NCBI GenBank assembly: GCA_027577595.1 | Contig: JANBRJ010000069.1 | Span: 27,195-91,194, forward strand | Reading direction: 5' to 3' | Length of the DNA stretch: 64,000 nt | Source: Coemansia sp. RSA 487 | Lineage: Eukaryota > Kickxellomycota > Kickxellomycetes > Kickxellales > Kickxellaceae | Shown here: positions 38,474 through 49,662 of the stretch, piece by piece | Layout of the letters: the number at the start of each line of letters is the position of its first letter | Position numbering within the stretch: the stretch's first letter is position 1 | Translations under genes and position numbers: made by a program | The notes under the pieces: model-generated | Seen by the model: the letters and a program-made list of their open reading frames with translations, nothing else | The model's database searches: none | What the model was told of the DNA's origin: nothing

Positions 38474-41400
38474 ATGGAGTGCATTATGAATCGAGCACAA
38501 GCAAGAATAGGTGGGCAGGATATTGATTCAAAAATAGGAGCTCAAAAAGGCACCTATACCGAAGCCTCCACATCCGCCCAACAGAATAGCTATACAGCAG
38601 AAGATACTGACTTGTCGTCCAGAAATAAGGTACGAGAACAACAAAATTCATCTGTGCAATTGTTATTTTGGTGGTAAAATTACCGAGCAGTTAATGTACC
38701 ACATGTTTTTGTCTCATTAAATGCTCAATGAAAACAAAAGCTAATACACTATATTGAATGTAGATGGTTTTGACTGCATGTATGCAAGATTCTTTCGTTG
38801 ACGCGGCAATTATTGGTAAGTCGGTAAAGCACCGTTGTCCACATGTTTTGTGTAATTGCGAGATTATTTGCTGGATAAATCCGTTTATCTGTTGTAAAAA
38901 TGTATTTATGTAATCGATACCACAGGCGTGTACAATCCAGGGCCCCCACAGCCAGAAACAAGAGGCGTCTCTGTACACGATCAGTTGCTCATTCATTCCT
39001 TGTCCATATTATACATACGCCCGAAAGCTGGATGTTGCCATATTATATACGTACATTGACCAAAGTTCCCAGCCAAGGCAGACAGATCGGAAACAATTGG
39101 CCAAAAAATACTTGTCAGTTATTCACCGTGCTCCTGTATAATTAGACCAATTACAAAGCATTTTCCACACCATGCAACTGCAATTTGCGATTTTCCTCAT
39201 GCTAATATTTCAACATTTATTTACTGAACGTCAGGTTTCCATTGCGGCTAAACTACCATTTCGCCTCTTCAAATATCGCTATACATGTAGAAAATTCGTT
39301 TAGTGCGAATAGTGACAGCGCGAGTTATGCAGAAGCAAAGCGAAGCGATCCTTCAACAACACTAAGCTGCAGCACCGCAGATGCTGCTGTAGCGACAGTT
39401 GCTAACTTTGCTACAAATATTCCAACATTCAATGTGGCGGACACAGACGGTCAGTGGGATCATGTGTTTATATCAAGCCTCCCTGCCGCCACAACCACTT
39501 CTGACTTGGGCGCCATGCCAGTACAGAATATTCTGCTAGTGAATAGCTCTTCATCAGAAATTGTGCACATTCCCCCAACCACGTCTTCGTCTTATTATTC
39601 AGTTTCTTCCACTGCTCCATTTCAGTCTTTGAATGGGGTCGCCCTTGCTGCCGCCTCAGCATTTTCTGATGCCACCACAATTGCCACACCTACCATTAGT
39701 GCTGCAAGTATCGAGTCAACTCCTGTAAGGTTTGCTAATGCAGCGTCAATGCCCGATGACTTGAATGTTAGAAATGGCAACCAACTCAGCACTATTTCAG
39801 ACACTAATATGACAGAGGCATGCCTGGCATTTGCCCAGAATATTTCCTTTTCAAGTTTGTGCCATCCTTTTGAATTTATTCCAAATATGGATAATTTCCC
39901 CTCTTTTAATAATCTAGCGGGTCCGCTGCATCCGCAAAGCCCACTTGATCAGCGTAGCCAGCAGCAGACCCAGCCACAGGCAACACAAACACAGCAGCAG
40001 CAACATCAATATCAACAACCGTTTGATAGCCACTATCAGCCCCAGCTCCAGCAATCCGGTACGCAGATGGACCAGTCAATGTACTCCTCTGGAAAGAAAA
40101 GCCCTTTTATACATTTGCCAAATCTATTATTTGATATGCCCCCGCTCAGTAATCCTAGTCTAGAAATGGCAACGACAGCATCTGCCTCTAATTTGCCAAC
40201 AGCGCAGATTGAATCTTCCGGCTCAGCAACTGGATACCAGCCTCTCTCCTTTGATGCTATGGCATTTAACAGCGCAAGATCAATTCCAGCCTCAATTGAA
40301 GCAAACTCTAGTGGCGATTCGACAGCTAATGCTGGCAGCGGCAGTATTGACGAAGTGCCTGGTCTAAACCAGCATAATATTGCTGCAAATCCCTCTATAC
40401 CTACTGGAGCAATGCAGCCACTACCAAACTTTCCGCCTTCAATGTCAAATGGTGCTAGTGGATTTTCAAACAGCCCACTATCAGCATCACTGGGGACGCT
40501 ACATGTGCCTGGAAATGGCCAGCAGCCATCGCTTCATCAGCAAGGGCCAGCATTCCGCGCCAACACGCCATCGTTGCCACAGCAAGTGCGACCGTATAAC
40601 ATGATTTTTGGGCTTCCAGGAATGAACAGTGAGCCGCGTGGCCTCTACGATGACCATATGGCATTGCCACCATTTCCACACAACGGCGGGAGCTGGCTGC
40701 GCATCCGGCAGCCAATTGACCTTGTTACTCCGTTGAAAAAACCAATGAACTCATTTTTGCTATATTCAGCAGAGCGGCGCGTACAGCTCCGTCAAACGCA
40801 CCCCGACCTAAACACTACCCAGCAAAGTACCATTCTGGCACGCGAGTGGGCTAATCTTCAGGAAGAGGAAAAAGAAAAGTATCGTGCCGAAGCAAAGCAG
40901 CTCCGTGATGACTACAATGCCCGGCGCGCAGAGCTCAGTTTGAAGCTACAGCAACAGCTTAATCAGCAGCACTTGAATCTAGGGCTGGCTCCGCCGCCAC
41001 CGCCGGTGCAAATGCAGCTGCCATCGGCACAATCACCGCATGGATCTGCTCCGGCACATATGCAGCAATTGGAGTTGTTGGATTCAGGAGTCGCATCTCG
41101 AGACCATCTTTCGCATGTGCATTCGGCAGGCCAGTTTTCGTTTCAGCATCATTTCCCGGGCCCAATGTCCCAAATGCCACAGACCCAGTTTTCTCCGTCA
41201 ACCATTTCCAACCCCCATGCCCAGCAGGTATCTGGTGGAGTTTTCCAGCAGCCGCAGCAGGATAATTTGCATTTACAGCCGCAGGCCACCCCAGGTGGCT
41301 TGTCCGATCCGTTCAGACTGGATGGATCGTTGACAGCGCTGAATCATGTTGTCTCTTCTTCTCCTTCGACAACAGCACCAGGATTCTATAACGGATCGAT

Positions 41401-41593
41401 GCATATGGGCGAAAATTTAGGCCACATGTATGCTATGGACAAGGGCTATGGCACACCCAGGAGCCAAGATCACGATGTACAGGCAGGTGCTACAGGTAAT
41501 GAGCCAGATAAACAAGGTAAATATAAATATGATCAATCGAATCGCATCCACTTTTCTTCTTTAGAAAGCATTTTTGCGGCCACAAAGCGCTAA
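38474..41593 (+). CDS. HMG-box transcription-factor-like protein (first HMG box)
   Basis: Three-exon model: 38474-38629, 38764-38815 and 39291-41593, introns 134 and 475 nt, GT-AG, phases consistent, giving 836 residues. The long last frame lacks an early ATG, which is why the two small upstream exons are proposed. The protein is dominated by Ser/Thr/Asn/Gln/Pro-rich low complexity with poly-Gln. One HMG box lies at about residues 548-620 (LKKPMNSFLLYSAERR, then an ILAREWANLQEEEKEKYR segment), closer to the sequence-specific SOX/MAT style than to HMGB. A likely retained 48-nt intron (41517-41564) lies near the stop. An alternative acceptor at 41648/41649 would join this gene in frame to the next HMG gene. 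Expected role: DNA-bending transcription regulator. Confidence 0.7.
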
Positions 41594-41671
41594 ACTAAAC
41601 AACTTGCTGATCCATATTGCTGCCATCACCAACTATAACTTTGTATAGATAGAAGAATATACGAGCTCGAC

Positions 41672-42502
41672 ATGGGCAACCAAAACAGCATAAGCATGTC
41701 GAATACAGCGCAAAATTCTTCGCACAGCGTCGACTTTCAGCAGAATTATCCACAGGCAAGCAAATCGTTTCACCAGACACCTCAGGACGGCGACCCAAAC
41801 CAAATGAGTGGAGATATATTCAACGCAGCCACTGGGTTTTTCGACGGCACCTTTGACAGCGTCATGAAACCAGGTGGTACTGGGGCTGGCTTTGGAGCAC
41901 TTTCAAACACAGAGTTTAAAGGCATACACCCAACCTGTTCATACACAGATATCGTCGATTTTGCTGCCTCGCTGCCAACAATGTCATGTGGCTCTGTTGC
42001 CGAGTACAAGTACGAGAGCGGAACCTCTACTGACAAAGAAAGAGGCAGTGATTGTGTAAATATGGCAAGAAGCTTTTCTTTTAACCACGACCAGCCTGCC
42101 TCATCCGCGTTAGCCAACAGCAACGGCAGCAATGCCAACACCAACAACAACAACAACAGTAGCGTGCGTGCAGGATCGGTGGCAAAGGCGCGTGCGCGGC
42201 TATCGAGTCCAGCAAAACGCGCTCGCAAAAAAAGCAAAAAGGACCCGGATGCACCAAAGCACCCAATGTCTGCATTCTTATATTATTTAACGTCAGAGCG
42301 TCCGCGGCTAGCCGAGCATCTTGGCGACATGAGCATTGGCCAACAGACAAAGATAATTGCAAAGCGGTGGAAGACGCTGGATGAGACTGACAAGGCGCCG
42401 TGGGAGCGACTTGCACAGCATGACAAAGATAGATATGCTCGCGAACGGCGTGAATACCACGGCGAGACGCGGCAATCCGCAACACCTGCTGCGCCGCACT
42501 AA
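41672..42502 (+). CDS. HMG-box protein (HMGB/NHP6-like second box), possibly an exon of the preceding gene
   Basis: A 276-codon frame from ATG 41672. The first 170 residues are Ser/Asn/Thr-rich; a basic segment (SPAKRARKKSKKDPDAPKHP) leads into an HMG box at about 191-262 with the HMGB-style MSAFLYYL start and RWKTLDETDKAPWERLA helix. Only 78 bp separate it from the stop of the preceding HMG gene, which is little room for a promoter. The frame is open upstream of the ATG back to a good acceptor (TTTGTATAG at 41640-41648). Splicing from 41516 to 41649 keeps phase and would give one 1,095-residue protein with two different HMG boxes. Both models are possible. Confidence 0.7.
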   Translation: MGNQNSISMSNTAQNSSHSVDFQQNYPQASKSFHQTPQDGDPNQMSGDIFNAATGFFDGTFDSVMKPGGTGAGFGALSNTEFKGIHPTCSYTDIVDFAASLPTMSCGSVAEYKYESGTSTDKERGSDCVNMARSFSFNHDQPASSALANSNGSNANTNNNNNSSVRAGSVAKARARLSSPAKRARKKSKKDPDAPKHPMSAFLYYLTSERPRLAEHLGDMSIGQQTKIIAKRWKTLDETDKAPWERLAQHDKDRYARERREYHGETRQSATPAAPH

Positions 42503-42737
42503 CTCTCGCAAATTTTACTTTTTTTCACTTTACCTTTCACTAATACAAACGTCCCTTAATAGAAAGAAAGCACCAGAACAAATCGAAACCATGCAAAATA
42601 CAAGCAAAGGGATGTGTTTTGATATTAGAAGGGAATATTATAAAATGAACATTACGGCAAAGTGCAACATCTACATGCTGATGTGCCAATGCCCCAGACC
42701 ACATCAGCATAAAATACTGTGGATTATTAGTAGAGAG

Positions 42738-45700
42738 TTAGTTATCAGGGTTGGCCACGTAAAAGTGGTGGTTTTGTGAAAATACGGCGTTGATGTCGAT
42801 CGAGTCGCGCAGGTGGTTCGGCACATGTGCTTGGCCTCCAGTTGTGGATACACTGAGAACACTGTTCGCGCTGCTGTTTGACAAACGACGCTGGTTAAAT
42901 GCTGGAGAATTTCCGACCGCTGCTGGCATTATCGGAGGAGCAAGCGACTCCACAGAATTGCTACTTCTGGCATCATTGGCCGTCACCAGTGTCCCTATTG
43001 TAGCAGGCGCCCCGCCCTTCAGCATCGCAGGCTGATCTGCCTTTTTGCCCGCACCCGAATGCAAGGAGAGAAAAGACGTGTCAGGCATTTCTTCCAGCTC
43101 ATCAAAGCGATAGCGGGCAACCGCAGTCGCTGACTCCGTCGGCAGCGTCAGCCGGCTGCCAACAATACGCGGAAGCATTGCCGAGATGTGCGTTGACTTG
43201 CGGGTTGCCGTGCTTCCGGACGTGGTTGGGCGCGACCAAGTGCTATGTTCCATGTTCAGCTCTTGGGAGGCGCGGTCGCCAGCTTCCTCCTTGGCAGTGG
43301 CATCGGCCGATGCCTTGGACTTGGATTTCTTCCGCGCATTGCCATTGGTTGGCCGGCTGCCACTCTGGGAGTTATCACGGTTACGCAATCCAGCAGGCAG
43401 CTCAACATCGTCGAGGTGCATGCGCTTGCTGAGCCTGGAGTCGTTAGCGTTTGCGCTGCCACCCTTGTCCTCCGAATTGGTGCCTGCAAAGAAACCGTAG
43501 TCAAAGCTCGACTCTCTGCTGAGGTCAAACATGATGCGCAAGCTCGTATCGTCTCCTGAGCCCACGATAGGACTCAAATGCTTTATATTCGACAGGCTAA
43601 AGGTGGATTCGCCGTTGTTGGAGCTGTACATGCGGTGCTGTGCTTCGTCGTCTGCCTTTCCCTTATCGGATATCCTAGCAGCGGCTGCAGCCTGGGGCAC
43701 CGGCGCCTTTGCCGAAGCCTCGTCTGCTGCTACCATCGTCCACGGTGTGTTCTGCTCCTGCGAAACCTGCCGCTGGTGCCTGTGCTTTTGCTGGGCTAGG
43801 TATTGGCGATATCGCCGGGTGCCAAACCTACCGGTCAGCTTGCGGCCGAAATTGCGAAGCTCCGTGGACGGCAACATTGTGGTGGTTTCACCCAGGTCCG
43901 ATAGCCGCGGGTGTCTGTTGTAGTAGTGCATGCATCCGATGTAGAGCATTATCAGCAGCACGAGCAGCACGACAAGAGAAGCGACAAACAGGCCAAAGAT
44001 GGTCCCACCTGTGGGCTTTGCACTCTTGTAGTGCACGGTAAGCTTTGAGCGGGCTGCGTTAAACTCATCAACAAACGTCCAGCTGCTCGTGTCCAGTATG
44101 TACAGTCCATAGTCGCCGTCAGCTATGTTTTCGACGCGAGGCAGGACGTAGCCAAACGTAATGATCATGTATGGCCCCGCTTGGGTGGCAGCGTGCGCAT
44201 ATCGGGCGGCCGGGGCGTTTTGGACGTTGGGCGCAGACCATTTCCATGTGGCTGTGTCCAGCACCGCCACATCGCCCATTGCAGAGGTAAAGTCGTTGTT
44301 GGAGCCACCGTGGACCACAATAAGGGTGTTGTTGACAACGGTGGCTACATGGTTGCGTCTGCTGGGCGGCACTGCGCCAGTTGCCGAGCGCCTAACCCAC
44401 GTTTGATCCATGGAGTTGTAGACAAACACCATACCCATGCTAACAAGGCTGGAGCCACTGCTACCACCAAGTACCACCATACTGGTTTCGTTTACAATGC
44501 TTGCCGTGTGGCCCACACGCCCAGATACCTCGGGAGGCAGCGTGGTGCTTGTCCACGCCATCAATTGCTCGTCTTCTCTCGCTGTATCCTTTGCAAACCG
44601 CCGCTCGAGTTCCAGAAGCGCATATTCCTCTTCGTCCTCGGCCCCAGTCGCCTCAGCCTCCATGTACGCGCGTTTGGTAGGCTGCTGGTCTTCAGGTGGC
44701 TCTTTGGCCGCTGATGACGTCTTTTTCGAAGTACTACTTGATCGGGTGGTTGGTGTGCTTTTAGATTTGCTACTCGTCTTGGACATTGACTGCGTGGCTG
44801 TTGTGGCTTTGTCAGACGATACGCTTTCGGAAGCGCTTTCTGACGCTTCTGTGAGCTCTGGCGATGAGGCTGATGCGCTGGCGGGATCTGTAGCAGCCCG
44901 GGTGCTGCTGCTGCTGCTTATGGCGCCTGTGCTCTGCGGTGTGCTTGGGGCGCCTGATGTCCAGAGATTGGTAAATGGCACTGTCGGCGGATTCAAAAGG
45001 GCATCATGTTTTTTGATATCCGTAACCATGCGGAGCGTCGAGTTTGAAAGTACAGAGGTATCTTCGCGCATAGCACCGCCATAGACAATCATGTCACCGG
45101 TAGCGTCGTGCAGCACAGCCGAGTGGTTGACCAGCGGCTGGGGAAAGTTGCCATTCTCGGGGGTGCTCCAGGACTTTATAATGGCGCTAAACAGATGCAC
45201 CGGGGCGGCATCGTCTACGTCCGAGCCATATCCGTCCGGAATCGTACCGCCGAAAAGCACAATCATATTAATGTCCCTATTGATAATAGCCGAATGCCCA
45301 GCTACCAGGGGGCCTTTCTCGGCACATGTAAAGGACCAGGGTGCCATACTCACTGAGAAGCTCATCGACAGATCCAAAGCCAGGCATGCGCTCGCGTAGT
45401 CGGCAGAAGTGTTGCTGTCGTCGACCTTGCCGCCAAATATGTACATGGCTTGGTCTGCGATGGCTGAAGCATGGGCCCACCGCAGAGATACGCCGCCCGG
45501 ATATTGCAGCTGTGTGCTCCTGGGCCGCAGTAGCGCTGTAGCCTCAGCATCCGCAGTTTGCGCGGTCGGGGAGTTGCGGCTTGGTGGCACAGCCACAATA
45601 GCGCCCTGGTTCAGCGTCTCTTCAAGGACGGCAGGCATCCCCACAACATAAAAGCTCCCGTGTAGCGACATGCTGGCCATCATCACTGCAGCAAAGATCA

Positions 45701-45869
45701 CAACGAGCCAGCTACTGCCCCGGCTGTGGGACCGTTGTGGTGGTGCTGCTGGTGCAGTTGCCCTTTGGTAAGGCGCCAGGCCATAGTCTGTGCGGAGCAG
45801 TTGTGTCTGTGTGGGCTGTCTGTGGCCTTTTGGGTGTCGCTTTTCCAGGGCTGGTGGCCGTTGTTTCAT
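42738..45869 (-). CDS. Kelch-repeat membrane protein
   Basis: A 1,043-residue single-exon protein from ATG 45869. A basic cytosolic N-terminus leads to a signal-anchor helix (about 52-75). The outer domain carries kelch repeats (AMYIFGGK, MIVLFGGT, MIVYGGA, then after an insert SMVVLGGS, LIVVHGG) forming a probable beta-propeller. Between the repeat blocks lies a Ser/Thr/Lys-rich, then acidic, insert of about 150 residues. A second transmembrane helix (about 618-645, Val/Leu-rich) precedes a tail of nearly 400 residues rich in Ser, Lys and Gln. It resembles fungal kelch or galactose-oxidase-propeller membrane proteins of unknown role, perhaps surface sensing or polarity. No enzyme motif was seen. 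Confidence 0.8.
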   Translation of the reverse strand: MKQRPPALEKRHPKGHRQPTQTQLLRTDYGLAPYQRATAPAAPPQRSHSRGSSWLVVIFAAVMMASMSLHGSFYVVGMPAVLEETLNQGAIVAVPPSRNSPTAQTADAEATALLRPRSTQLQYPGGVSLRWAHASAIADQAMYIFGGKVDDSNTSADYASACLALDLSMSFSVSMAPWSFTCAEKGPLVAGHSAIINRDINMIVLFGGTIPDGYGSDVDDAAPVHLFSAIIKSWSTPENGNFPQPLVNHSAVLHDATGDMIVYGGAMREDTSVLSNSTLRMVTDIKKHDALLNPPTVPFTNLWTSGAPSTPQSTGAISSSSSTRAATDPASASASSPELTEASESASESVSSDKATTATQSMSKTSSKSKSTPTTRSSSTSKKTSSAAKEPPEDQQPTKRAYMEAEATGAEDEEEYALLELERRFAKDTAREDEQLMAWTSTTLPPEVSGRVGHTASIVNETSMVVLGGSSGSSLVSMGMVFVYNSMDQTWVRRSATGAVPPSRRNHVATVVNNTLIVVHGGSNNDFTSAMGDVAVLDTATWKWSAPNVQNAPAARYAHAATQAGPYMIITFGYVLPRVENIADGDYGLYILDTSSWTFVDEFNAARSKLTVHYKSAKPTGGTIFGLFVASLVVLLVLLIMLYIGCMHYYNRHPRLSDLGETTTMLPSTELRNFGRKLTGRFGTRRYRQYLAQQKHRHQRQVSQEQNTPWTMVAADEASAKAPVPQAAAAARISDKGKADDEAQHRMYSSNNGESTFSLSNIKHLSPIVGSGDDTSLRIMFDLSRESSFDYGFFAGTNSEDKGGSANANDSRLSKRMHLDDVELPAGLRNRDNSQSGSRPTNGNARKKSKSKASADATAKEEAGDRASQELNMEHSTWSRPTTSGSTATRKSTHISAMLPRIVGSRLTLPTESATAVARYRFDELEEMPDTSFLSLHSGAGKKADQPAMLKGGAPATIGTLVTANDARSSNSVESLAPPIMPAAVGNSPAFNQRRLSNSSANSVLSVSTTGGQAHVPNHLRDSIDINAVFSQNHHFYVANPDN

Positions 45870-46853
45870 AATATCAAATGATCGAAACACAACCAGTGTG
45901 TGTTTCGTGGAGCGTAGAGTAGGGGGTTTTTTTGGTAATACGTGTACCAGACTGCTGGTCGACTTTCAAATGCGCCCGGCGTTGCTGCAATTGGGGCTCG
46001 GAATAATATATGCTCAGTGTAATGCGTCGTAATATATCTATTGACGTGTGCCTTTAGAAACGGGTAATTCAGATGTCTGGAACGGAGAGGAGTGGGAAAA
46101 AAAGTTGGAGGCGATGGAAGAAAAGAAGCAAGGAATAACGAAAAAGGGATACTGGCGAAGATGGCTAGCGCTGAGCGCCTTTTTTCAAACAAGGCCAACA
46201 GGCAAGACAATGGGTAAATAATGACAAGGTTGTTATTTGCTTCATAGAAAAACAGATGTGGAAGAAAAAGAAGGCAACCACAAGAAACAAAGGAACCAGA
46301 AGTACTGGCATGGCTCGAAAGGATGGATTTTCACATCTTCGGGTTGTCGAACTTGCAGCACTGCGTAAAAACTGCAGCGAACAAGTTCGTTGCATCCCCA
46401 ATAGACACAATCTTTATTTATTTTTAGTGCCTAGGACTGGAACAGGTGGACACAGGCCAACATATTTGGGCTGGTGCCAGATCCATCGTCAAAGTAACAA
46501 TTCTCATTCTTTTTTACCTGTCTGTTTTCAGCCTCAAGCTCAAAGATCGATTGCTTTTTTTTTTGCAGTGATGCAGATACATGAAAGCCTGCAGCAGGCT
46601 AAGCAGCATGTGTCCGCATGGTCCATTTTTTCTGCTGGCCATGTGGTCCGCAGCATGGTCTGACAAAGAGACCAAGCGAGTCACAGTGAGCGATGCCTTG
46701 CATGTGTGAACCGCCAAAAATAACTCTGTGGCGAAAGAAGAGCATAATGCAAAGGTCAGTTTTTCTAGTTCTTGGCCGATTTAACTGCATTTACCAACGT
46801 GTAAGCATGAAAGCAAAAAAAAACCAACTTGCAAGAAAAAATGTATTGATTTT
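45870..46853. other. Intergenic, no gene seen
   Basis: About 1 kb between the kelch gene's upstream side and the 3' end of the tyrosyl-tRNA synthetase gene. Short frames only, none supportable. Confidence 0.45.
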
Positions 46854-48077
46854 TTAGATTGTTGTGCTTGCAAGCTTCTCTTCGGCGGATTTCACCTCTG
46901 TAGACAGGCTATCGACACCGTTTGTAGCAGCAGCAGCAGCTGGAGTATCTGGCGCAACTAGGCCCTCGGGACGCTTGTTGTGCTTCTTCTTCTGCTTGAC
47001 TGGCTTGGAAGCGGCCTTTGGCGCCGGATATGCCTCGGCCAAAAGCTTCTGCATCTCCGGCTGCTCAAAGTGCTCGCGGATGGGTTCAAGCAGGTTGTTG
47101 ATTGCCGCCGAGACGCTGTTCTTCAGATCGCCAGGGTGTACCTCCTTAGCAGCGAAGTCGCGCTCGAGAGACTCGTAGTCACCGTAGACAGTGTTTCCGC
47201 CGAACTTTTCAGGCCGCTCGACAACAAACTCCGGCTTGGTGTCGCGCAGGCTGCTGATGGGGAATAGCACGTATTTTACAAACATCAGCACTCCGTTGGT
47301 CTCGATGTTGCCCTCCTCGCAGAACGCCTTGTTGATCTTGCTCTTCACGCTCTTCTTGCTGTCCAGCATATCAATCTTGGAATCGGGGTCCGATGACGAC
47401 ATCTTGGCACCCTGCAGCCCAGGAACCATCGGGTTCATCATGTGGATGCGCTTCTTGTACCCCAGGATCGGAAGGTACTTTTCGGCAAACGTGAAGATCT
47501 TGCGCTGATCGACACCACCAAACTGCGCGTCGACACCCAGGTAGTGCTCGTCAAGCGCCTGCATGCCTGGGTACAGCAGCCCAGAGAGCGGCGGCGAGTC
47601 GGACTGCTTGACGACCTCTGCGCCGGCCTTCTTGGCATCGTGCTCGCTTACGCATGACGCTAGCTTGTAGACGTCCATGGTGAACTCTGGCGTCAGCTCG
47701 TAGCTGCTGCCAACCACAAACTCAAGCTTCTCCAGCGGCACGCCAACGGATCTGAGCATGCACTTGATCAGGTGCTCGTAGTACTGTGTGCGCAGCCTGA
47801 CCAGCTCGATCGGCGACTTTAAGTTGTCCAGGAACGCGTGGATGTCGGCGAGCAGGACCTTCACGTGGCACCCGGCACGCAGGAAATCCGCAATCTTGGC
47901 CATTGCCACAAAGTACCCAACGTGCGGCTTTCCCGTCGTCGCTGTTCCCCAGTACAGGCTAACGTCGCGTTCAGCAAGAAGCTTCTTGAGCTCCTCCTCG
48001 CCGAGCACTTCGTGGAGATTGCGCGTTATAAGCTTGAGCTTCTCCTCGGGGGTCATCTGTTCTGTATCGTTGCTCAT
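46854..48077 (-). CDS. TYS1: Cytosolic tyrosyl-tRNA synthetase
   Basis: A 407-residue single-exon class I aminoacyl-tRNA synthetase of the eukaryotic/archaeal type. The HIGH-equivalent is TGKPHVGY (near 49-55), followed by [11 protein letters not shown]. The tyrosine-binding region has [11 protein letters not shown], and a VDQRKIF segment precedes KMSSS (K225-S229, in [15 protein letters not shown]). The C-terminal 50 residues are a Lys-rich ([13 protein letters not shown]) and Ala/Ser tail, comparable to yeast Tys1 (394 aa). There is no EMAP-II domain, unlike the human enzyme. It charges tRNA-Tyr in the cytosol, using ATP and tyrosine. Confidence 0.96.
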   Translation of the reverse strand: MSNDTEQMTPEEKLKLITRNLHEVLGEEELKKLLAERDVSLYWGTATTGKPHVGYFVAMAKIADFLRAGCHVKVLLADIHAFLDNLKSPIELVRLRTQYYEHLIKCMLRSVGVPLEKLEFVVGSSYELTPEFTMDVYKLASCVSEHDAKKAGAEVVKQSDSPPLSGLLYPGMQALDEHYLGVDAQFGGVDQRKIFTFAEKYLPILGYKKRIHMMNPMVPGLQGAKMSSSDPDSKIDMLDSKKSVKSKINKAFCEEGNIETNGVLMFVKYVLFPISSLRDTKPEFVVERPEKFGGNTVYGDYESLERDFAAKEVHPGDLKNSVSAAINNLLEPIREHFEQPEMQKLLAEAYPAPKAASKPVKQKKKHNKRPEGLVAPDTPAAAAATNGVDSLSTEVKSAEEKLASTTI

Positions 48078-48489
48078 TGTGTTTTCGGCAGTGTCAGGTG
48101 TGAGTTGGCAGACAGGATGCTTGACAAAAGAAACTGCAATTTCAAAAGCAATATTCCAAGAACTAAAGTCAATAAAGGTAATTTGCGAGATACTGAAAGA
48201 AAAGTTTGGTTTAGTTTTTTAAACGAAAAAAAAAAAACTGCTGCTAAAGTCGCAAAAAAAGTGAGTCATCTCATTGGAGCAGCCCATCGCAAAAACGCAA
48301 AAGACCGGTGGTAACCAGTCTCAGCTAAGCCAACCAAAATCATCTCTATCGATCTTACCAGACCCAGTCAACGTGTCACCAGATCTCTCTGTGTGTACAG
48401 CTTTGAAGATATCCACTGAAATGAGAAATAGAAAGGAACATTACTGATATGAAAAAGAGCAAATAAAAAGGACGACGAGCATGCCTGTC
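48078..48489. other. Short intergenic region
   Basis: Separates the tyrosyl-tRNA synthetase start and the Ecm33-like gene's 3' end. An A-run near 48230 and nothing else recognisable. Confidence 0.45.
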
Positions 48490-49662
48490 TTATACGCAAG
48501 CAGCGAGGAGAGCAAGAGCACCACCAAGAGCCGTAGCAACGATTGCGCTCTGCGAAGCACCCGACGTCTTGGAGTTGTGGCTGCTTCCGCCATCCTCCTC
48601 TCCGCTGTCGGAGGAGCCCTCGACAGTCTCGAGGCTGCATTCAATGCTATCAGCGGCGGACAGCTCCTTGCTGGCCTCCTTGCAGGACAGCTCACCCGTG
48701 CCGGAGAGGCTGACAAGCCCGTCAACGGACTTGAGACTGGGGAAGGTGATGTTGTCAAAGCTGCCCTCGAGCACCATGCTTCCGGGAATGGTGGTGAGCT
48801 TGGGGAAGGTAGTGTCGGAGATGGAGTTGAAGTTGGTGTTGTTGACGACGTTCAGCGAGGTGCCGATCGACTTAAGCTGGGGGAACGAGATCGCCTCAAA
48901 GTCGTTGTCGCTGAGGGTGATCGACTTTTTGGCCTGCGACAGCGAAGCCACTGTCAGGTTCGTGAACTTGTTGGTGTACAGCGAGAAGTCGTCGTCAACT
49001 GTGGCGAGCTTGCTGATGTCGAGGGCGTACGTGTCGGCAAACGACACGTTGCCGCCGACGCTGGTCAGCTCTGCAAACGACACGTTGGCGTTCCTGCCGT
49101 TGTTGGCGATGTTGACGTATCCGCTCATCTCCTCCACAGAGCTAAAGTCGAGCTGGACAAGCTGGTTGTTGGACGCAATCTCGATGTTCGTGGCCTTGGA
49201 AGCAACGAAGGGGTTGAGGCTGCCAATGTGCGTGTTGATGATCTGGAAGTTGCCGATGGAGCTGATGTTTTTGTAGCTGAACTCCTGCAGGCTCGGGTCG
49301 TTGATGATCTGGAGATCGTCAATGGATGTAAGCATCGGGAAGTCGAGCTTGTACACTTTGGTATTGTTGAGCACCTTCAGCGACCCGGTGTTGCTGAGGC
49401 TTGGGAACGCCACGGTCTGCAGGTTGTAAAGGTTTTGGATAATAAGCGACCCGGTGATTTCATCGACTCCGTCAACAGAGATGGTGGTCAGTCCAGCGAT
49501 GCCTTCCTCCTCAAGGCCGTCGATGACAATATCAGCCTTGAACGTCGAGCAGTCGCTGAGAGACTGGAGATCGCTCTGGCTCGAGATGTTGATGTTCTTG
49601 GTGCACGATGTTGCGCCAGCAGCCAGGGCGGCAAGAACAGAGATTGCAATAACGCACTTCAT
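48490..49662 (-). CDS. Ecm33/Sps2-family GPI-anchored cell-wall protein
   Basis: A 390-residue secreted protein. A clear signal peptide (1-19) precedes a C-x-K-N-I-N-I-S-S start of the receptor-L-like, leucine-rich beta-solenoid fold. Repeats of the type (L/V)xxLxxIxGxLxIxNx are seen throughout (for example GSLIIQNLYNLQTVAFPSL and NLQVVNN-like turns), with many N-x-S/T sequons. The C-terminal 60 residues are Ser/Gly/Glu-rich and end in a hydrophobic tail (SAIVATALGGALALLAACV), a GPI-attachment signal. Size and layout match yeast Ecm33 (429 aa), needed for wall integrity and mannoprotein organisation at the plasma membrane or wall. Single exon. Confidence 0.9.
   Translation of the reverse strand: MKCVIAISVLAALAAGATSCTKNINISSQSDLQSLSDCSTFKADIVIDGLEEEGIAGLTTISVDGVDEITGSLIIQNLYNLQTVAFPSLSNTGSLKVLNNTKVYKLDFPMLTSIDDLQIINDPSLQEFSYKNISSIGNFQIINTHIGSLNPFVASKATNIEIASNNQLVQLDFSSVEEMSGYVNIANNGRNANVSFAELTSVGGNVSFADTYALDISKLATVDDDFSLYTNKFTNLTVASLSQAKKSITLSDNDFEAISFPQLKSIGTSLNVVNNTNFNSISDTTFPKLTTIPGSMVLEGSFDNITFPSLKSVDGLVSLSGTGELSCKEASKELSAADSIECSLETVEGSSDSGEEDGGSSHNSKTSGASQSAIVATALGGALALLAACV

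Noticed and set aside
38474-42502. The HMG-box pair as a mating-type (sex) locus.
   Set aside because: The flanks are GET3 and a kelch gene, not the triose-phosphate transporter or RNA helicase genes that mark sex loci in Mucoromycota, and the boxes alone do not prove a MAT role.
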